Shown: positions 11,200 through 22,628 of the stretch, piece by piece | Layout: every line of letters begins with the position of its first letter | Position numbering within the stretch: the first letter of the stretch is position 1 | Origin: Marasmius tenuissimus | Lineage: Eukaryota; Basidiomycota; Agaricomycetes; Agaricales; Marasmiaceae | Direction of reading: 5' to 3' | Length of the DNA stretch: 64,000 nt | Assembly (NCBI GenBank): GCA_029532415.1 | Contig: JAQOTA010000020.1 | Coordinates: 1,240,001 to 1,304,000, forward strand | Translations under genes and position numbers: made by a program | The notes under the pieces: model-generated | Databases searched by the model: none | Seen by the model: the letters and a program-made list of their open reading frames with translations, nothing else | What the model was told of the DNA's origin: nothing

Positions 11200-12672
11200 A
11201 TAAAGAGCTTGCCAGTACCTCTCCCTTTGGGTCCAATCAGGAGGTTGGATTCGATTGATTGACTATAATTGTGGCGGATCCGAGTTTGGCGAACGATTAC
11301 ACGGCGAACAGTGCCATTCGGGCGGGACTGCTGAGGTGACTAGTGGACTACGCCACGGTGAGCACGCTGCTGTAGGTTCAATCTGCAGGTCAACATAGTA
11401 GTGAGGAAGGGGGGTAGGTGGGTAGACGCAAGCTGTCCAGCGGGATGGCTTCAACGTAAGTCAGCGACTAAATTTAACCGAAACGTAAACTCACCCATGT
11501 TCTAATAAAGGGTGTGGGCTAAAGGCAACTGCTGAACACGGGTGGCAGGATGGGTAAGAGGTGGGCCGCCACTTTAGAACCGTGCTCGACCCTCTGTAAA
11601 TCACCGGACCGTCGTTGTGACGGGATTTCTTCTCCTTCCATAAATGGTACTGCCGACTCGCTTCCCGTTTTTTGCCTCAGGCTGTGTGCCTATGTACCGT
11701 GCTCATTCAGTATCGAGAGGCCGTTTTCATTCCAACCTCTGACGCGGTTGAGCTTGGTGAACTGTGGCGCCAGGTTCCGAGCCGTCGACTTTTCTGCGAG
11801 CTGGCTGACGGCATACCGCACATTTGAGTTCAATCACAAGATATGAGTCCCTCGACCCCGATTACTCCGAGGTACAGTATGCATTTGGCAGGTACTTAAA
11901 TTGTGCTTTGACTTAAACCCGTTACAGGCAAGACACAATGCCGCAAAACGTTACCATGTTTGCTTTCTCTCTAGTCTCACACTCGTCAACCTCTGTCTGT
12001 CTAGAGATTGGGAAAAAGCTATCTGAAGAATGATGCAAGGAGGAATGTGACTCAACGCCCTCGATGTGTCAAGGTCCGCTAACCCTGTTGCCCACATAAG
12101 CAGGACTAACCTCCATGCATGATCGTGGCTCTGAGATGCAACACAAGGGATCTCAGGCATTCAAGCCCCACAGTAGGAGACATACACGCGTCAAGGCGCA
12201 ATAGAGTATCATGCCACCCACAACAACTAGGTCATTCTTCTCTTGGGAATTCCGAAAAGCCTCCAAATCGATAGATGAGAGCACGAGTACACTGCATCCC
12301 TATCCACCTATCTCTTTCTATCCTCGAGCGTGAGATTCTCTACACCTGGAACGCACCATAGAGCTCCTTACGGTCAGGGTTGACGCCATTGGTAGCTTAC
12401 GAGCATGCGACGAGGGCGGGGGTCCGTTTAGTCATCCAATATCTCATTCATTCATCTTCTGACCAGGGGAGTCCTGGACAGTGTCGAACGGCAGCACAAA
12501 GGCGACAGTGGCTCGGTAGCTCGGCAATTCGGACAAGGCCCTTGTACTCGATGTGACAAACAGGACATAGCAGGATATTTTCCCGGACATTGGCGTCCAA
12601 GCGTTACCGAGAGTCCTTCGTTGTCTGGTTCCGGAGGGTTTTGCTACGCGCAGCGGAGCTGGCAGACGCTCG
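11200..12672. other. Unassigned stretch
   Basis: Only short open frames in conflicting directions. I see no splice pattern, tRNA, repeat or motif that supports a gene. Confidence 0.35.
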
Positions 12673-13195
12673 CTAAGCTTCAGGACGTTCCTCTCCAAGC
12701 CACCGCAACGAATCGTCGGCGGGTTTGGGATTCCGACGCCATGGGGCCCAGCTCCAGGTATCATCACCAAACCTTCTCCGAATCTTCTCCCGCAGTGCGC
12801 TATCCTTGGCTCTTTGCTTGATACGGTTGTGTCGTGCACACTCGAGCTGAACTTGACGCTCAGTTGAATCGTATTCCTGTACAACTCGGCAGAATCCTCC
12901 ATCGCTTTCACCGACGCAACATGAGTCGAGCCATCATTTATTTTCGTTGGTTCTCGGAACCCTTCTCAATTTCGTCCACTGTGACTCACGAGTCTTTTGG
13001 GAAGTCGACTTTATCAACGTCGCCAAGGTGTGGGGCTGCCAAATTCTTGCCGACCTGTTTTGTGACTTCTGTGCCAAAAGATTGGTCAGGCGAGCATGCG
13101 GTCCCGGGCTCTCGGACCCCTGCTGTTTCGAGAAGAATGAAACGTTCAGTCCTGCCGCCGAAAGCATGTAGCGTAAGTACATCGACTGCACCCAT
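12673..13195 (-). CDS. Hypothetical protein, two exons
   Basis: Exon 1 (13195 to 12990) starts at an ATG (MGAVDVLTLHAFGG) and ends at GTGAGT in phase 2. Exon 2 (12904 to 12673) then reads DGGFCRVVQEYDSTERQVQL and further on LREKIRRRFGDDTWSWAPW before TAG. The two join in frame to about 145 aa. The second exon is rich in charged residues and looks clearly coding. The competing longer frame on the same strand here is poorer in composition. No domain is recognised. Further 5' exons are possible. Confidence 0.45.
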
Positions 13196-13511
13196 GACTT
13201 ATACTGACTGAATCAATTCCCTCACCTTTGCGACGGAATTATGTTTCCCAGCTTGTAGGGTGATTCCAATCAGCATGTCGTCTCCGTGCGCTGGTATCTA
13301 TTTAACTGTATCATAAGGCTGAGTTAAGGTAGATCAGGACAAGCGGTGTTTTTGGTTCTCTCTCAACAGAGTCCATAGGGAAGGTCGGGAAGAAAGGGGA
13401 TTGTATGTCGCCCGGAAAAACAATTATCAAGTGGATAGTTATGAAGAGTCAAAAAGCTTCATATATTAAAGGCAAACTCCAGGGCATGAACGGAACTTTT
13501 AAATTATACGA

Positions 13512-14207
13512 TCACGATCGAGATTTCAAGTGCTCCAAACAGTACGGCGGCCCAGCATGAGGAACCCATACTCGACATTCGGGACAAAACCTAGGGCGAT
13601 GGATTCTTCTGCGGCCTAATTCCTTGACCAGCTCGTCGGAGGCGGTCCGGACTTCAAAGAGTTCGAACCAAATATTTTCGTCCTGAACGGAACTGACCTC
13701 CTGCATGAGGATCCGGCTGGAGACGGTAAGCTTCGTATGACGCTTCACAGCGTCCGCCATTCCCTCCAAAACGAATAGAGGGTCGACCGAAAAGACAGAT
13801 TGGTCGACATATACGCGGCGGTCGAGTTCCACCGTCCCAAACGTGAACGTCCCTACAACAATGATGGGTTCAGGAAGGTCCGACGGGATTAAGTTGAAGA
13901 GCAACATACCGCTGTATATTACCCATAGAAGTGGCTCCCAGCGCTCGGCGTTGCCCTCGAAATGTCTCATACGGACGCGAAAGCTGCGATCAACTTGGGT
14001 TTCATTGTCGAATATCTGGACCCAGTGAAACACCTCCGTGAGACCACCGAAGGGGAACTCTACTGGAAGTGGGTATTGAGGGTGAGGCGGTGGAAGCCCG
14101 ATCGTCGCTCGGTATGTTTTCATAGCGTGAACGAAGCCGAGGAGCCAGTCATGAGCAAGAGAAACGAGGGTCTCTAGGATAGGACTGAGCTCGTCTTGAG
14201 TATTCAT
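13512..14207 (-). CDS. Hypothetical protein, single exon, 231 aa
   Basis: A 231-codon frame from ATG at 14207 with a TATA element about 56 bp upstream. The protein begins MNTQDELSPILETLVSLAHD and ends with a possible metal-binding group, CPECRVWVPHAGPPYCLEH (Cys-X2-Cys-X11-Cys-X2-His). The middle has hydrophobic beta-like stretches (LLWVIYSGMLLFNL, IIVVGTFTFGTVEL) but no clear signal peptide. No known family is recognised; it is likely lineage-specific. Confidence 0.6.
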   Translation of the reverse strand: MNTQDELSPILETLVSLAHDWLLGFVHAMKTYRATIGLPPPHPQYPLPVEFPFGGLTEVFHWVQIFDNETQVDRSFRVRMRHFEGNAERWEPLLWVIYSGMLLFNLIPSDLPEPIIVVGTFTFGTVELDRRVYVDQSVFSVDPLFVLEGMADAVKRHTKLTVSSRILMQEVSSVQDENIWFELFEVRTASDELVKELGRRRIHRPRFCPECRVWVPHAGPPYCLEHLKSRS

Positions 14208-14262
14208 GTGTTAAATCTTGGTCGGTCGAGACTCTGAAAGAACCGAGAGGCTCTGGCGAGTC

Positions 14263-14268
14263 TATATA
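14263..14268 (-). promoter_or_regulatory. TATA box of the 13512-14207 gene
   Basis: TATATA on the minus strand about 56 bp before the ATG at 14207, a spacing repeated at other genes in this window. Confidence 0.55.
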
Positions 14269-15120
14269 TCCCCATAACTCTTAAGCGTCAGGGTACGCCG
14301 GCTCGTACTCAATTACACCGGATTAAAACCTCAAAAGTGAGTAATTGTTTTTCTCTCATGTTATTGCAACGCTTGATTTCCATTCTCGAGTACGTGAGGA
14401 AAGAGTTTTCTTCGACTTGCCGAGTTAGAACCAAGCTGGCGGGGAAGACATTTCACCCTTCGTGGCGCACTTGACCTTTCGTGTCATTATCATGTCACTT
14501 GGAAACTAACCGCTTATGGAACAAAGGTTGGTCACCGTCGAGTTGGATCGACACTCAGGGAAACAGGGAGCAGAGGCACTTTCATCAATCTGGACTGGAA
14601 TCCCGGAATGACTCACAGGTCGGACACACCATGGAATCATGTCCATCGATCGTGGTTCAATGGAAGCTCCAAATCGCGTATTCCATGTATCGACCATAGC
14701 CTTCATTCGCCGTGTCTACTAAGCGCAAGGAGGCCTTTCGAAATAAAGTGTTGATGGAAGGTTATGAGATGAAGATATACCAACCGAAGACAGTCGGCCT
14801 CATCGGGATCAGTGGCACTTGTACCAGGCACCAAGAATGCCAACCCTGTCGAATTGAAGATATGCGTAAGTACTGAGAGGTACGTAGTCGTGTAAAAGCT
14901 CGACCATGAATATTTGGTATCGACCGAGTCTGATGGGTCGTTAGGGAGGAAGCGGTCTGGTGTGGCGATACGGTCATCGCTACTGATCAGCAAGGTTGCT
15001 CACCGTATGGAGAATTACAGGCGTCAAAATTCTGGCTGATAGGTCGAGCCTCCTGTTGACCATGCTGAGCTGTGGGGCAGAACAAAAACTTAGGCCTTAC
15101 TAGATAACATCGTATAACAA

Positions 15121-15411
15121 CTATTCAAACCAGATCTCCGTTGTAGTCGAAGGGTCGATCGAGGTTTGCATTAAGGACAGTTTTACGTTTCGCACCCGGT
15201 GGCCCGAGGGCCGGGGGGGATCATTTCTATACTCACCAAACCGGACGAGCCAGCTGCCAGAGTAGTTTTCACGATCTCCGGAAATTGAGGATGATGACTC
15301 CCTGTCGAGAATAATATCTGAAGGTATAGCAAGTGAGTGAAAGTTGAACTCGTTGCGTCGAGAACTTCCTTGAGAGCTCACGAAGCCCTCCAGGTTTGTA
15401 TTAGTCCCCAT
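15121..15411 (-). CDS. Small hypothetical ORF, 96 aa
   Basis: ATG at 15411 (MGTNTNLEGFVSSQGSSRR) with an open frame to TAG. A donor-like GTGAGT at 15236-15231 suggests the true transcript may be spliced, so the C-terminal third is uncertain. Ser-rich; no family recognised. Confidence 0.35.
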   Translation of the reverse strand: MGTNTNLEGFVSSQGSSRRNEFNFHSLAIPSDIILDRESSSSISGDRENYSGSWLVRFGEYRNDPPRPSGHRVRNVKLSLMQTSIDPSTTTEIWFE

Positions 15412-16199
15412 GTTGCTCAAAGGGATTTCCCCAGGTGGTAGTCAAAGGTCAAGGGGGCAATGATCGCGTGGTTTGTTGTGGGATAAATCCTAATTAGGGA
15501 TTCTTCAGGCCGGAACGGGCAAGTCCGATCCCGGATCCTACCATGGTTTGTAGTTCCAAATCGCCGCAAATCAAGGCTGGACTCAAGAATCAGTCACCCC
15601 GAGTAGCTCTCCAAAATTTTTTGATTACGATTCTATGCGTTCGTTGAAGATGTCATGCCTACACAACAGGTGGCTCCTCGGTTTTGAGACTCTCTCAACG
15701 CAAGTTCGCCCCATCCGGACAATTGAATTATCTCGTTGTGCCCACCACTTAAGAGGCGTGTCAGTGGGGGAATCTTGATATTTGCTTGCCAATCTTGTCA
15801 AATACACCCGCTCTTTCAGAGATTGAAGTCGTTCAGCATGTAATGAACAAGTGTCTTAGCAGGTTTATTATCGTTTCCGTACTCATCGCAAGTATTCGCA
15901 AGTCGAAGGGGCCAAATATAATTTAGATATTGAACATTGCAGGTACGTTCGGAAAATACAGTGGAACATGAGAAGACAATATATCGAGTTTTGAGTGCTT
16001 GAGCTGTCACTGTTTTCAGGGCCAGCATACAGGATATCCGAAGGTGTCTACGAGATATGGTGAGCGGAGAGTCCTGGACTCTCATTACAAGGACTTCTTC
16101 TTCCAGAAATCTTGCATAGAATCTACAGGGTCGAGCGACAGCGCGATCAGCATTCCTCGCACTTGGGAGCAACAACTGGGAGATAATCACTGACTTCTT

Positions 16200-16742
16200 C
16201 TATGTCTTTGAGATCAAGTCATTCTCGGGCTCCACGAAATTCATCGATGTGAGAGGCGACTGAGGGGACTCCTGCCGCTCGAGTATCTCGTCCGCCAAAT
16301 CGACGATCGCATGAGCTTTCGAATGCTGGCAGCCCCCGCCCTTCTTGCTTGAGTCGCCGTCCCGGAGGCAGTTGTTCCTCTCTAGTATCCCATCCGTGAC
16401 GCCAAACGGAGTGAGGTCAACCAGCTCTCGGTACCCAACGTTCAGTTCTGTCTTCTCTGATATGGAAAAATCAAGGGGTGTACTTGGAGGAGTGAAAAAG
16501 GTCGGGCATTCTTCATTTCCTGAGTCCTGGTCGCGGTACCAACTCAGATGTTGTTTCTAACGATAATATGGGTCGAGACGCACCGATTCACTCTGTGATC
16601 CTTCAGGTGTGGTGGGGGGAGAGTCGTCGCTGTCATAAGGGGTAAAACTCGAGTGGGAGGTCGAAGGAGAAGTAGGTGCCGAGAAGGCTTCAAAGAGGTC
16701 GAGCTCGAGGCAAGTTTTGAGGGGGTGAAGTCGTCCTGCCAT
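16200..16742 (-). CDS. Hypothetical Ser/Pro/Asp-rich protein, two exons, 161 aa
   Basis: Exon 1 runs 16742 to 16584 (MAGRLHPLKTCLELDLFEAF). An intron of 57 nt (16527-16583, GTGCGT..ACCAG, phase 0) removes an in-frame TAG. Exon 2 runs 16526 to 16200 and reads DSGNEECPTFFTPPSTPLDF and later AHAIVDLADEILERQESP before TAG. The second exon is long, open and acidic, which strongly supports coding. The TPTSP/TPPSTP repeats suggest a disordered, phosphorylatable protein. No family recognised. Confidence 0.6.
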
Positions 16743-17148
16743 GTAATTCCGGCCTGATACGCAGCGAATGCCATGGTTCCTCTAGAGCTTTTATACGAGG
16801 ACGAATGGTTGTGGCATCCATCGATATATCCAGAACTCGTGTGTGGCAGACAATGGGCCAGATGGTTTGAGCACAATGAAACTTTCCATTGGTCGCCCAG
16901 AAAAGAGTTCAAAGGACAGGCGTCATTGTACAACACTCAGGACTCGCTGGACCATGTGCCGACGCCTGACAACCAACGCTTTCCGAAATGGTAGGTCGGG
17001 TTGCTCAGGTGGTTATGGGACGGTCCCAGAGAGGAACATACCAGGCATGCAGGCCTTTTGGTTTCTTTGAGAAGTTCCCTTTGTAAGACGAAGTGTAATG
17101 CTGGCATTTGCTACTGAGGGGAGAACACTCTTGTAGAGAGTAAAAAAA

Positions 17149-17231
17149 TGCTCAAGCGGGGAGTCGAACCCCGTTCGCGACCTATCTGGCGTAGTGGGAA
17201 GGTCGCATCATAACCGTTAGACCACTTGAGC
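17149..17231 (-). tRNA. tRNA-Gly (anticodon CCC) with an 11-nt intron
   Basis: Minus-strand acceptor GCTCAAG pairs perfectly with CTTGAGC. The anticodon stem is CGACC/GGTCG, the loop TTCCCA..A, and the T arm CGGGG-TTCGACT-CCCCG; discriminator A at 17149. An intron of about 11 nt (CTACGCCAGAT) follows base 37. The mature part is identical to the tRNA at 40390-40481. Confidence 0.93.
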
Positions 17232-17354
17232 TTGGGAGAACGAAGTTTGATGCAATATAGATCTCAGCAATGCTCGCAAAAAAGTGATGCGCATCAGGTA
17301 GATGCCCGTATAATTTTCTCAAACCATGCATTTCCCGCAGGAATTATTGCTGCT

Positions 17355-17546
17355 TTAGCCTGTTACGATCAGCGAGTCTTGGTTAGAGGAGATTCCCGGG
17401 CCGATGATGGCGCCAGTCGGTCCGCCGGTTGTCATCATTGAAGTGGCAGTGCGCGGGTTGTTGAACGTTGACGCGTTGACGTCGCGACCTTCTTCCGAAT
17501 CCAAACCAAGTCTTCGTTTGGTCACAGTCATAACACGAACTTGCAT
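17355..17546 (-). CDS. Small ORF with strong codon bias, possible gene or exon
   Basis: The frame from ATG at 17546 (MQVRVMTVTKRRLGLDSEEG) ends ISSNQDSLIVTG-stop. Its second half uses mostly C-ending codons (ACC GGC GGA .. GCC ATC ATC GGC), as expected for a well-expressed fungal gene. A competing plus-strand frame exists at 17404. No family recognised; upstream exons are possible. Confidence 0.35.
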   Translation of the reverse strand: MQVRVMTVTKRRLGLDSEEGRDVNASTFNNPRTATSMMTTGGPTGAIIGPGISSNQDSLIVTG

Positions 17547-17722
17547 GTCCTGTTGCTCTATACCTTGCTATTTTCGACCCAATAACTCCCATCCCAGCTT
17601 ATTCCAGTTCCATCAGAACCAAACGCTTCCGATGATTATGTGTAGGATCCCTCGCTCCCCTGAAAATTGTTGCTTTTGTCCTGGATCTTGAATCACAACA
17701 AGAATCATCGGTGGCGCTTGAC

Positions 17723-19421
17723 ATGGCATCTTCGCACACACAGACTCCCACAGGAACCCACAGCAGCGTTGTTCTCTTCCCGGTTACCATGGAAGACTCC
17801 ATTGTTCAGCGGTTGAAGACAAAGGTTAGAAGGAAGAGCCCACTATCTCGCATTCAAGGATGAGGCCTTATAATCAGACTGGATGTCTGTCGATGTATTG
17901 AATAACTCGAGTGGATGGCGATGAACGCTGGGCAACCAAGTTCGTTGGTCGCTTTCTTCTCGACCTTCACAAAACTCACCTATTTCTCTTGCTTATAGAC
18001 CCGGCACTTTCCTTCAAGGCTTTGGCTTTATCTCTAAAAAGCAGGGTAGCGGAGGTTGAAAAGGGCTGGTTGGAAGGTACTCCATTCGTCGCGTTGTCAC
18101 TTACAGGCACTGAATCCTGACCCTTTTTAGGCAAACCATTCCCGAAACATTTGTGGCAAACATACAACAGAGTTATCTGCGACGGCCTCGTCCTTTTTCT
18201 GGCTAATTGTTCAAATGGTTCACGAAGTGCCCGTAATACTGAATTCGCCGACTTATACGACCAATTCGTGGCAAAATTCCCAGGAATGACCTATGCCTGC
18301 AGCCGGCAGAATGGCTTCACGTATTTGGCAAGAGAGCTCTTGCGATCATGCTCGGATTGTGGTACGTCGCACCACTCCATTAGTATGCTTCCCGCCGACA
18401 CCTCTGGTTGCTCTAGTTGAACAACTTTCGGCTCCCATATCTAATCTAGTCCTCGGCCATCATCCACACCTTCTCGAGGTCTACACATCGCGATGCCTCG
18501 CTCCTATTGCAAACTGGTTTGATCGTATTTTCCCTCAGCAGCGAGAGCGAGATCACACCGTTCCAATCTATATGAACATCCAGCCTGATAATCGACATAG
18601 CCCAGTGCCTGACTCGTGGTCCCCACTGCTACGGGCACCGACCGGGGGCATCCAATTTCAGCGAGCTAGCGATATTCCTGCTGTCCAACAACTAGATTCC
18701 CAACCAATCGGTTTCAGACAACCCTTCCCTCGTGCACCTACGCACTACGGGGAATATGCACGAAATACGGACCGCCTCCGTCACCAGCCTTCCCGTGCAA
18801 ATCGAATTCCTGTGGTCGATATCACTCCCGCCACTCCACCTGTTCAGGATTTACTTGATATTTTCGATTCAGTCACGGCAGGGGCACTTGCAAATCAATT
18901 TGAGCACTTTGAAGCTGCAGCTTCCACAGGTTAGCCCGTCCCCGATTAGTGACTCCAAAGTAAACATATAACGGTATCTCCCTTCTCCAGATGAGGCCGT
19001 CCTTGCAGACGTTCTGGTGGCCATTGACGTTGTCATGAATCAATGTAAGACGTCACGTTCGGTACAGTCTGAGTAAGCCTAGGACTGAACGAACTTCCAG
19101 TGCTGGGTCGGCTCACACCGGGCTGGCGACAGTGGTACGATCACTTTGTGACGTCAGACTATGAATTTCGGGGTGCGACATTTTCGATTGCACTTCTCGA
19201 TCGTACGTGTATAGCTCACTCGAGTACACAGGTCTTCAAGCTCAGCAACGCGCCACTGAGCGATATCGACTGTGGAGAGGGTTTTGGGAGAGAATGTGCC
19301 CACTGGTTCAGACATGTGGGTACCCTTGAGTATTTTCGAATTCGACGAAGACATTCCTGACTTTTGGCGTTCCAATCAGATCAGCGAGCCAATCTCGCTG
19401 AACCTCCGAGTACAGGAATAG
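17723..19421 (+). CDS. Uncharacterised multi-exon gene
   Basis: The first exon, 17723-17824, begins MASSHTQTPTGTHSSVVLFP. Later in-phase exons read ALSLKSRVAEVEKGWLEG, KPFPKHLWQTYNRVICDG and FADLYDQFVAKFPGMTYA, then a long exon (VEQLSAPISNLVLGHHPH onward), DEAVLADVLVAIDVVMNQ, LGRLTPGWRQWYDHFVTSDY, and a last exon ending EPISLNLRVQE-stop at 19421. Introns are about 45-60 nt. The second exon was not fixed, and the last exons have a competing splice solution that would continue to the right, so fusion with the next gene cannot be excluded. No domain is recognised; composition and helix-like segments look like a soluble protein. Confidence 0.5.
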
Positions 19422-19529
19422 TGGGGAGCGAGGACGGATGTGAGACCATGTCGGTTTTTCACCATCCGAATTGAACTCAACCGATTTATTGTCCAGTCCA
19501 TCGAGTCCGTTCACGAGGTCGCGAGCAGA

Positions 19530-21957
19530 GTGGGATCTTTAACTCTACATTCCGATTCGATTCGGCGGTTACTCGTTCCTTTCGAGGCCTCCAAGCGCTG
19601 ATATCTGAGAATGGTGGGTTCAAGTTCCTATGTTGCTTTGGGCGTTGTTTCTCACATATCTCCTCAGGTTCCCATCTAAACGGCGTAATCACCTTTTTTC
19701 GTATTACTCTAGACCCCAGTGAGTGTCTCCTAGCTCCAATACGCTCAAGCTAATGTGGTACATTGTTAGTCTCGGCGTTGACTGCCTTTCCTCGTGAGTT
19801 ACGGACGTATTACAACGAGTTCTTGGGGAGACTTGGTATTTGTAAGCACAACTCTTCATCTCGCCTTTACTCTGTTGACGAGGATGAGAAGCTCCTGAAC
19901 AGGACTATCGAGTGTTCGTGGAATTCTTCCAACGCCTGGAACCTTACCTTGAGCAGGGTCAGTCGACCAACCTTGACACTTAGGCATTCCATTGATCTTG
20001 TTCTCTTACTTCAGATGATGTGGCTGCTCTTAATCCCCACCCTCGCGGTTCATCGAGCCAGCAAATTCAGGCTTCTCCGATCGTCAGGGGAGAAGTAACA
20101 AGTGAGAACAACGTATTTTTTTTTGGTCCGCGCTCTAACACCCAATAGCACCACGGCACGGCACTCGAGGAAGAGGCATGCATCGAGGGCAATCCCGTGC
20201 TGAGCAGGTGCAACAACCGCGACAACATGCTCAGAACATTTGGACTCCACAGCTTCATGCTGCCCATGAACCACACAATGGACACACCCACTTTGACCCT
20301 ACACACTGTGAGCTCAGCTAGCCCCTTAACCAGTCGCTGTCAAATCGCTGACAGAAGTTATCTAGTCGAGCGTTCGGACTTCACACCTGCGAGCGGGTTC
20401 ACACAGACGTCGGGCAATCAAATGAGATTCTCGAACATTCCGTCGACATCGCAGGCTCGCCAACCCCGGATATCAGATATTCTGAATTTCAATGACCGAC
20501 CAACGCCCTTTCAACCAGCCGCAGACTTCTCCTCGACGTCTTCGGAGCTCGAATCTTTGCGAGACGACTCTCATGATACCAGGGGTCCTGGGCCAGACGC
20601 AGATTCGATTGAACCACCGATCCCAAGAACCAGAGAACCATTCCCGGTCATTCCGGTGCCAATACCTGTCAGCGCATCATCGCCACAGGGGGTGCCCGGG
20701 CAGCAACATAGAGGATCGCCGATTCGTCGAGCCGCAGAAGCTGCGGAACATCGTCATCAACAAAATATGCGTGCTCAGGGTAACCGGAGTCAAGGTGCTA
20801 CTTCCGATACTATCAGTCGTCGAGGAGGTAATCGAAATGCAATTCTTCCACATCATGTAATCCCTTCTACGTCTGTCTCCGCTCAGTGCGGGGGCGTCCA
20901 TACTGGACGTCGTAAAACCGAACGGTCCCAAAATTGTACCGCCGCACAAAATGTCGCCGATAGGGACGGGAGCTGTGAGGACGAGCGACCCCCTGAAGAG
21001 AAGAGGCAAGATAGCAGAGGCCATGGGCCACATCCTCATTCGGATGGCGATACTTGCAGGCAAGCTCGTCAACGGCCTGGGCTTGAATTTGGCGGCCGGG
21101 AGGCTCATGATGGACATGATGGAGATGGAGAGGGTGGCGGTAGCGGAGGCGGCGGTGGCGGGGTAGGAAGCGAGGGTATTTTCGTCCCTTCCAACGACGA
21201 TTATATCTGCTACCCGCCCGAACCCGACCTCTTCCCTCCTGTTATCGATCTGCCTTCCCAACAGTTGCCCGTGCACTTCCCGATGCACCCTATGAATCCC
21301 TCTCAGCCTTCGTTTCCCGCCAAGATACATCCGAGTCTCGTCCATAATCCGCGTGGGTTCACCAACCCTGTTGGACTCCGCTGGGATATCATTCAGGACC
21401 CGTATCATGCTTCCTTCCGCTCTCGCTATGGCACCATTCTCTCCGTAGGGTTGGACGACATCGCTTTGGATGTGGATCCTGGACGGAATGTGAATGTCTT
21501 CCCTGGCAGACTCCCTTACAAGATCTGGATTGAAGCTGATCCTCTATATTCCTCCAACCCTTGCCTCTCATGGTGGATGGACCTTGCGCGTTGGGGACCC
21601 ATCATCATTCAACGTCAATATAAGGTTACTCTACGCGATATCTTACAAGGCGTGCATGATTATTTCTATACCCAGCTGTCCTTTGCAGATTTTCAAGCGT
21701 GTACGGGCACGCAGACTGGGACGGAATATAGCAATATGGATCGCTTGGTCGCTGCGAGAAGGCAACGCGGATTGAGGACGGAGTTGACGAGCGTAGTTGA
21801 CGCGGAGGATATTCATGCTTTTAGCAATTATAGGAGGAGCGATGTGTTGGGGACGTACTTGACTTTCCATGGGATGCGGGTCGATGTACGGAGGGACGGA
21901 AGCTGGGTGTTGTTGATGTCTCTGGGTCCCAGTGGGCCTCAGAAGTATTACGATTGA
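19530..21957 (+). CDS. DUF6699-like C-terminal domain protein with long disordered middle
   Basis: Exons with consistent phase read FRGLQALISEN, HLNGVITFFRITLDP, ALTAFPRELRTYYNEFLG, DYRVFVEFFQRLEPYLEQ and DDVAALNPHPRGSSSQQIQ, then a Gln/His-rich exon. A long final exon starts near 20370 and ends at TGA 21955-21957. The middle is disordered, with Arg/His/Asp repeats and a poly-Gly tract around 21130-21160. The C-terminal roughly 200 aa (LRWDIIQDPYHASF, CLSWWMDLARWGPIIIQRQY, VTLRDILQGVHDYF, DVLGTYLTFHGM) match the layout of the fungal DUF6699 domain, whose function is unknown. No start ATG was found, so it may be the continuation of the preceding gene. Confidence 0.6.
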
Positions 21958-22239
21958 CGAGGATTCTCAGGAGCCCCACCGACCACGAACGGACCACATA
22001 ACTTATTCCATATTTATCTTGTATCTTATTTTTGCAGTAACGCCTTCACAGGTCGCTTTCGTCTCGACGTTGTAGCAGGTGGTATATACATGTAATTTTA
22101 TCAATACAATGGCTTCAAGCAATAGTACTTTGTGCGAGGATCACGACAAGGTCGTAGTAGATAGGGTAATAGTTGTCGTTGGTTCTTCGCGTCGAGACTT
22201 CATCACCCCAACTTCTAGTTGACCTTGATTTCCGGAGGC

Positions 22240-22482
22240 TCACAAACCGGCGGGTGTGAACCGATCTCGCTGAGCTCGTGGGGGGGCATCTGTTGGAACT
22301 GGAGCATTGTTCTCGAACGGGTTGGTGAATACTGGGCCAGGGGCGCTTCCCTGTCTAGGGTCCGATGTGGCTGTTACATTTAGACCCTGGAAGTTCTGAA
22401 ACAAGGCAACCGTATCGTCATTGAGCGGAGAGAGGCCTTGAAGAATGCCAGAAGCGGATGCAACATTTGCAATATCCGACAT
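22240..22482 (-). CDS. Small hypothetical protein, 80 aa
   Basis: Single exon from ATG 22482 (MSDIANVASASGILQGLSPL) ending RDRFTPAGL-stop. A TATA element lies about 140 bp upstream. Pro/Asn/Ala-rich second half, no cysteines, no signal peptide. Family not recognised. Confidence 0.5.
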   Translation of the reverse strand: MSDIANVASASGILQGLSPLNDDTVALFQNFQGLNVTATSDPRQGSAPGPVFTNPFENNAPVPTDAPPRAQRDRFTPAGL

Positions 22483-22620
22483 AGTTATGATGTTTGACTA
22501 AGTTGGAAAGGATGTCAGCACTTGACAAGGATGTCATGTTCAAGGCGTACTTGGGTTGAAGGTCTTCGGGTGAGGCTGAGGGGAAAGATCGTTCCAGGCC
22601 GAGAACCCTCGGGGCCCGAT

Positions 22621-22628
22621 ATTTATAC
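22621..22628 (-). promoter_or_regulatory. TATA element before the 22240-22482 gene
   Basis: GTATAAAT on the minus strand, about 140 bp before the ATG; this would leave a 5' UTR of about 110 nt. Confidence 0.4.

Noticed and set aside
12444..12911. 155-codon minus-strand frame
   Set aside because: Another frame on the same strand (exon 12673-12904) has better composition and joins in phase to an upstream exon.
20677..21408. 243-codon minus-strand frame
   Set aside because: Opposite the last exon of the DUF6699-like gene, which is longer and has recognisable domain features.
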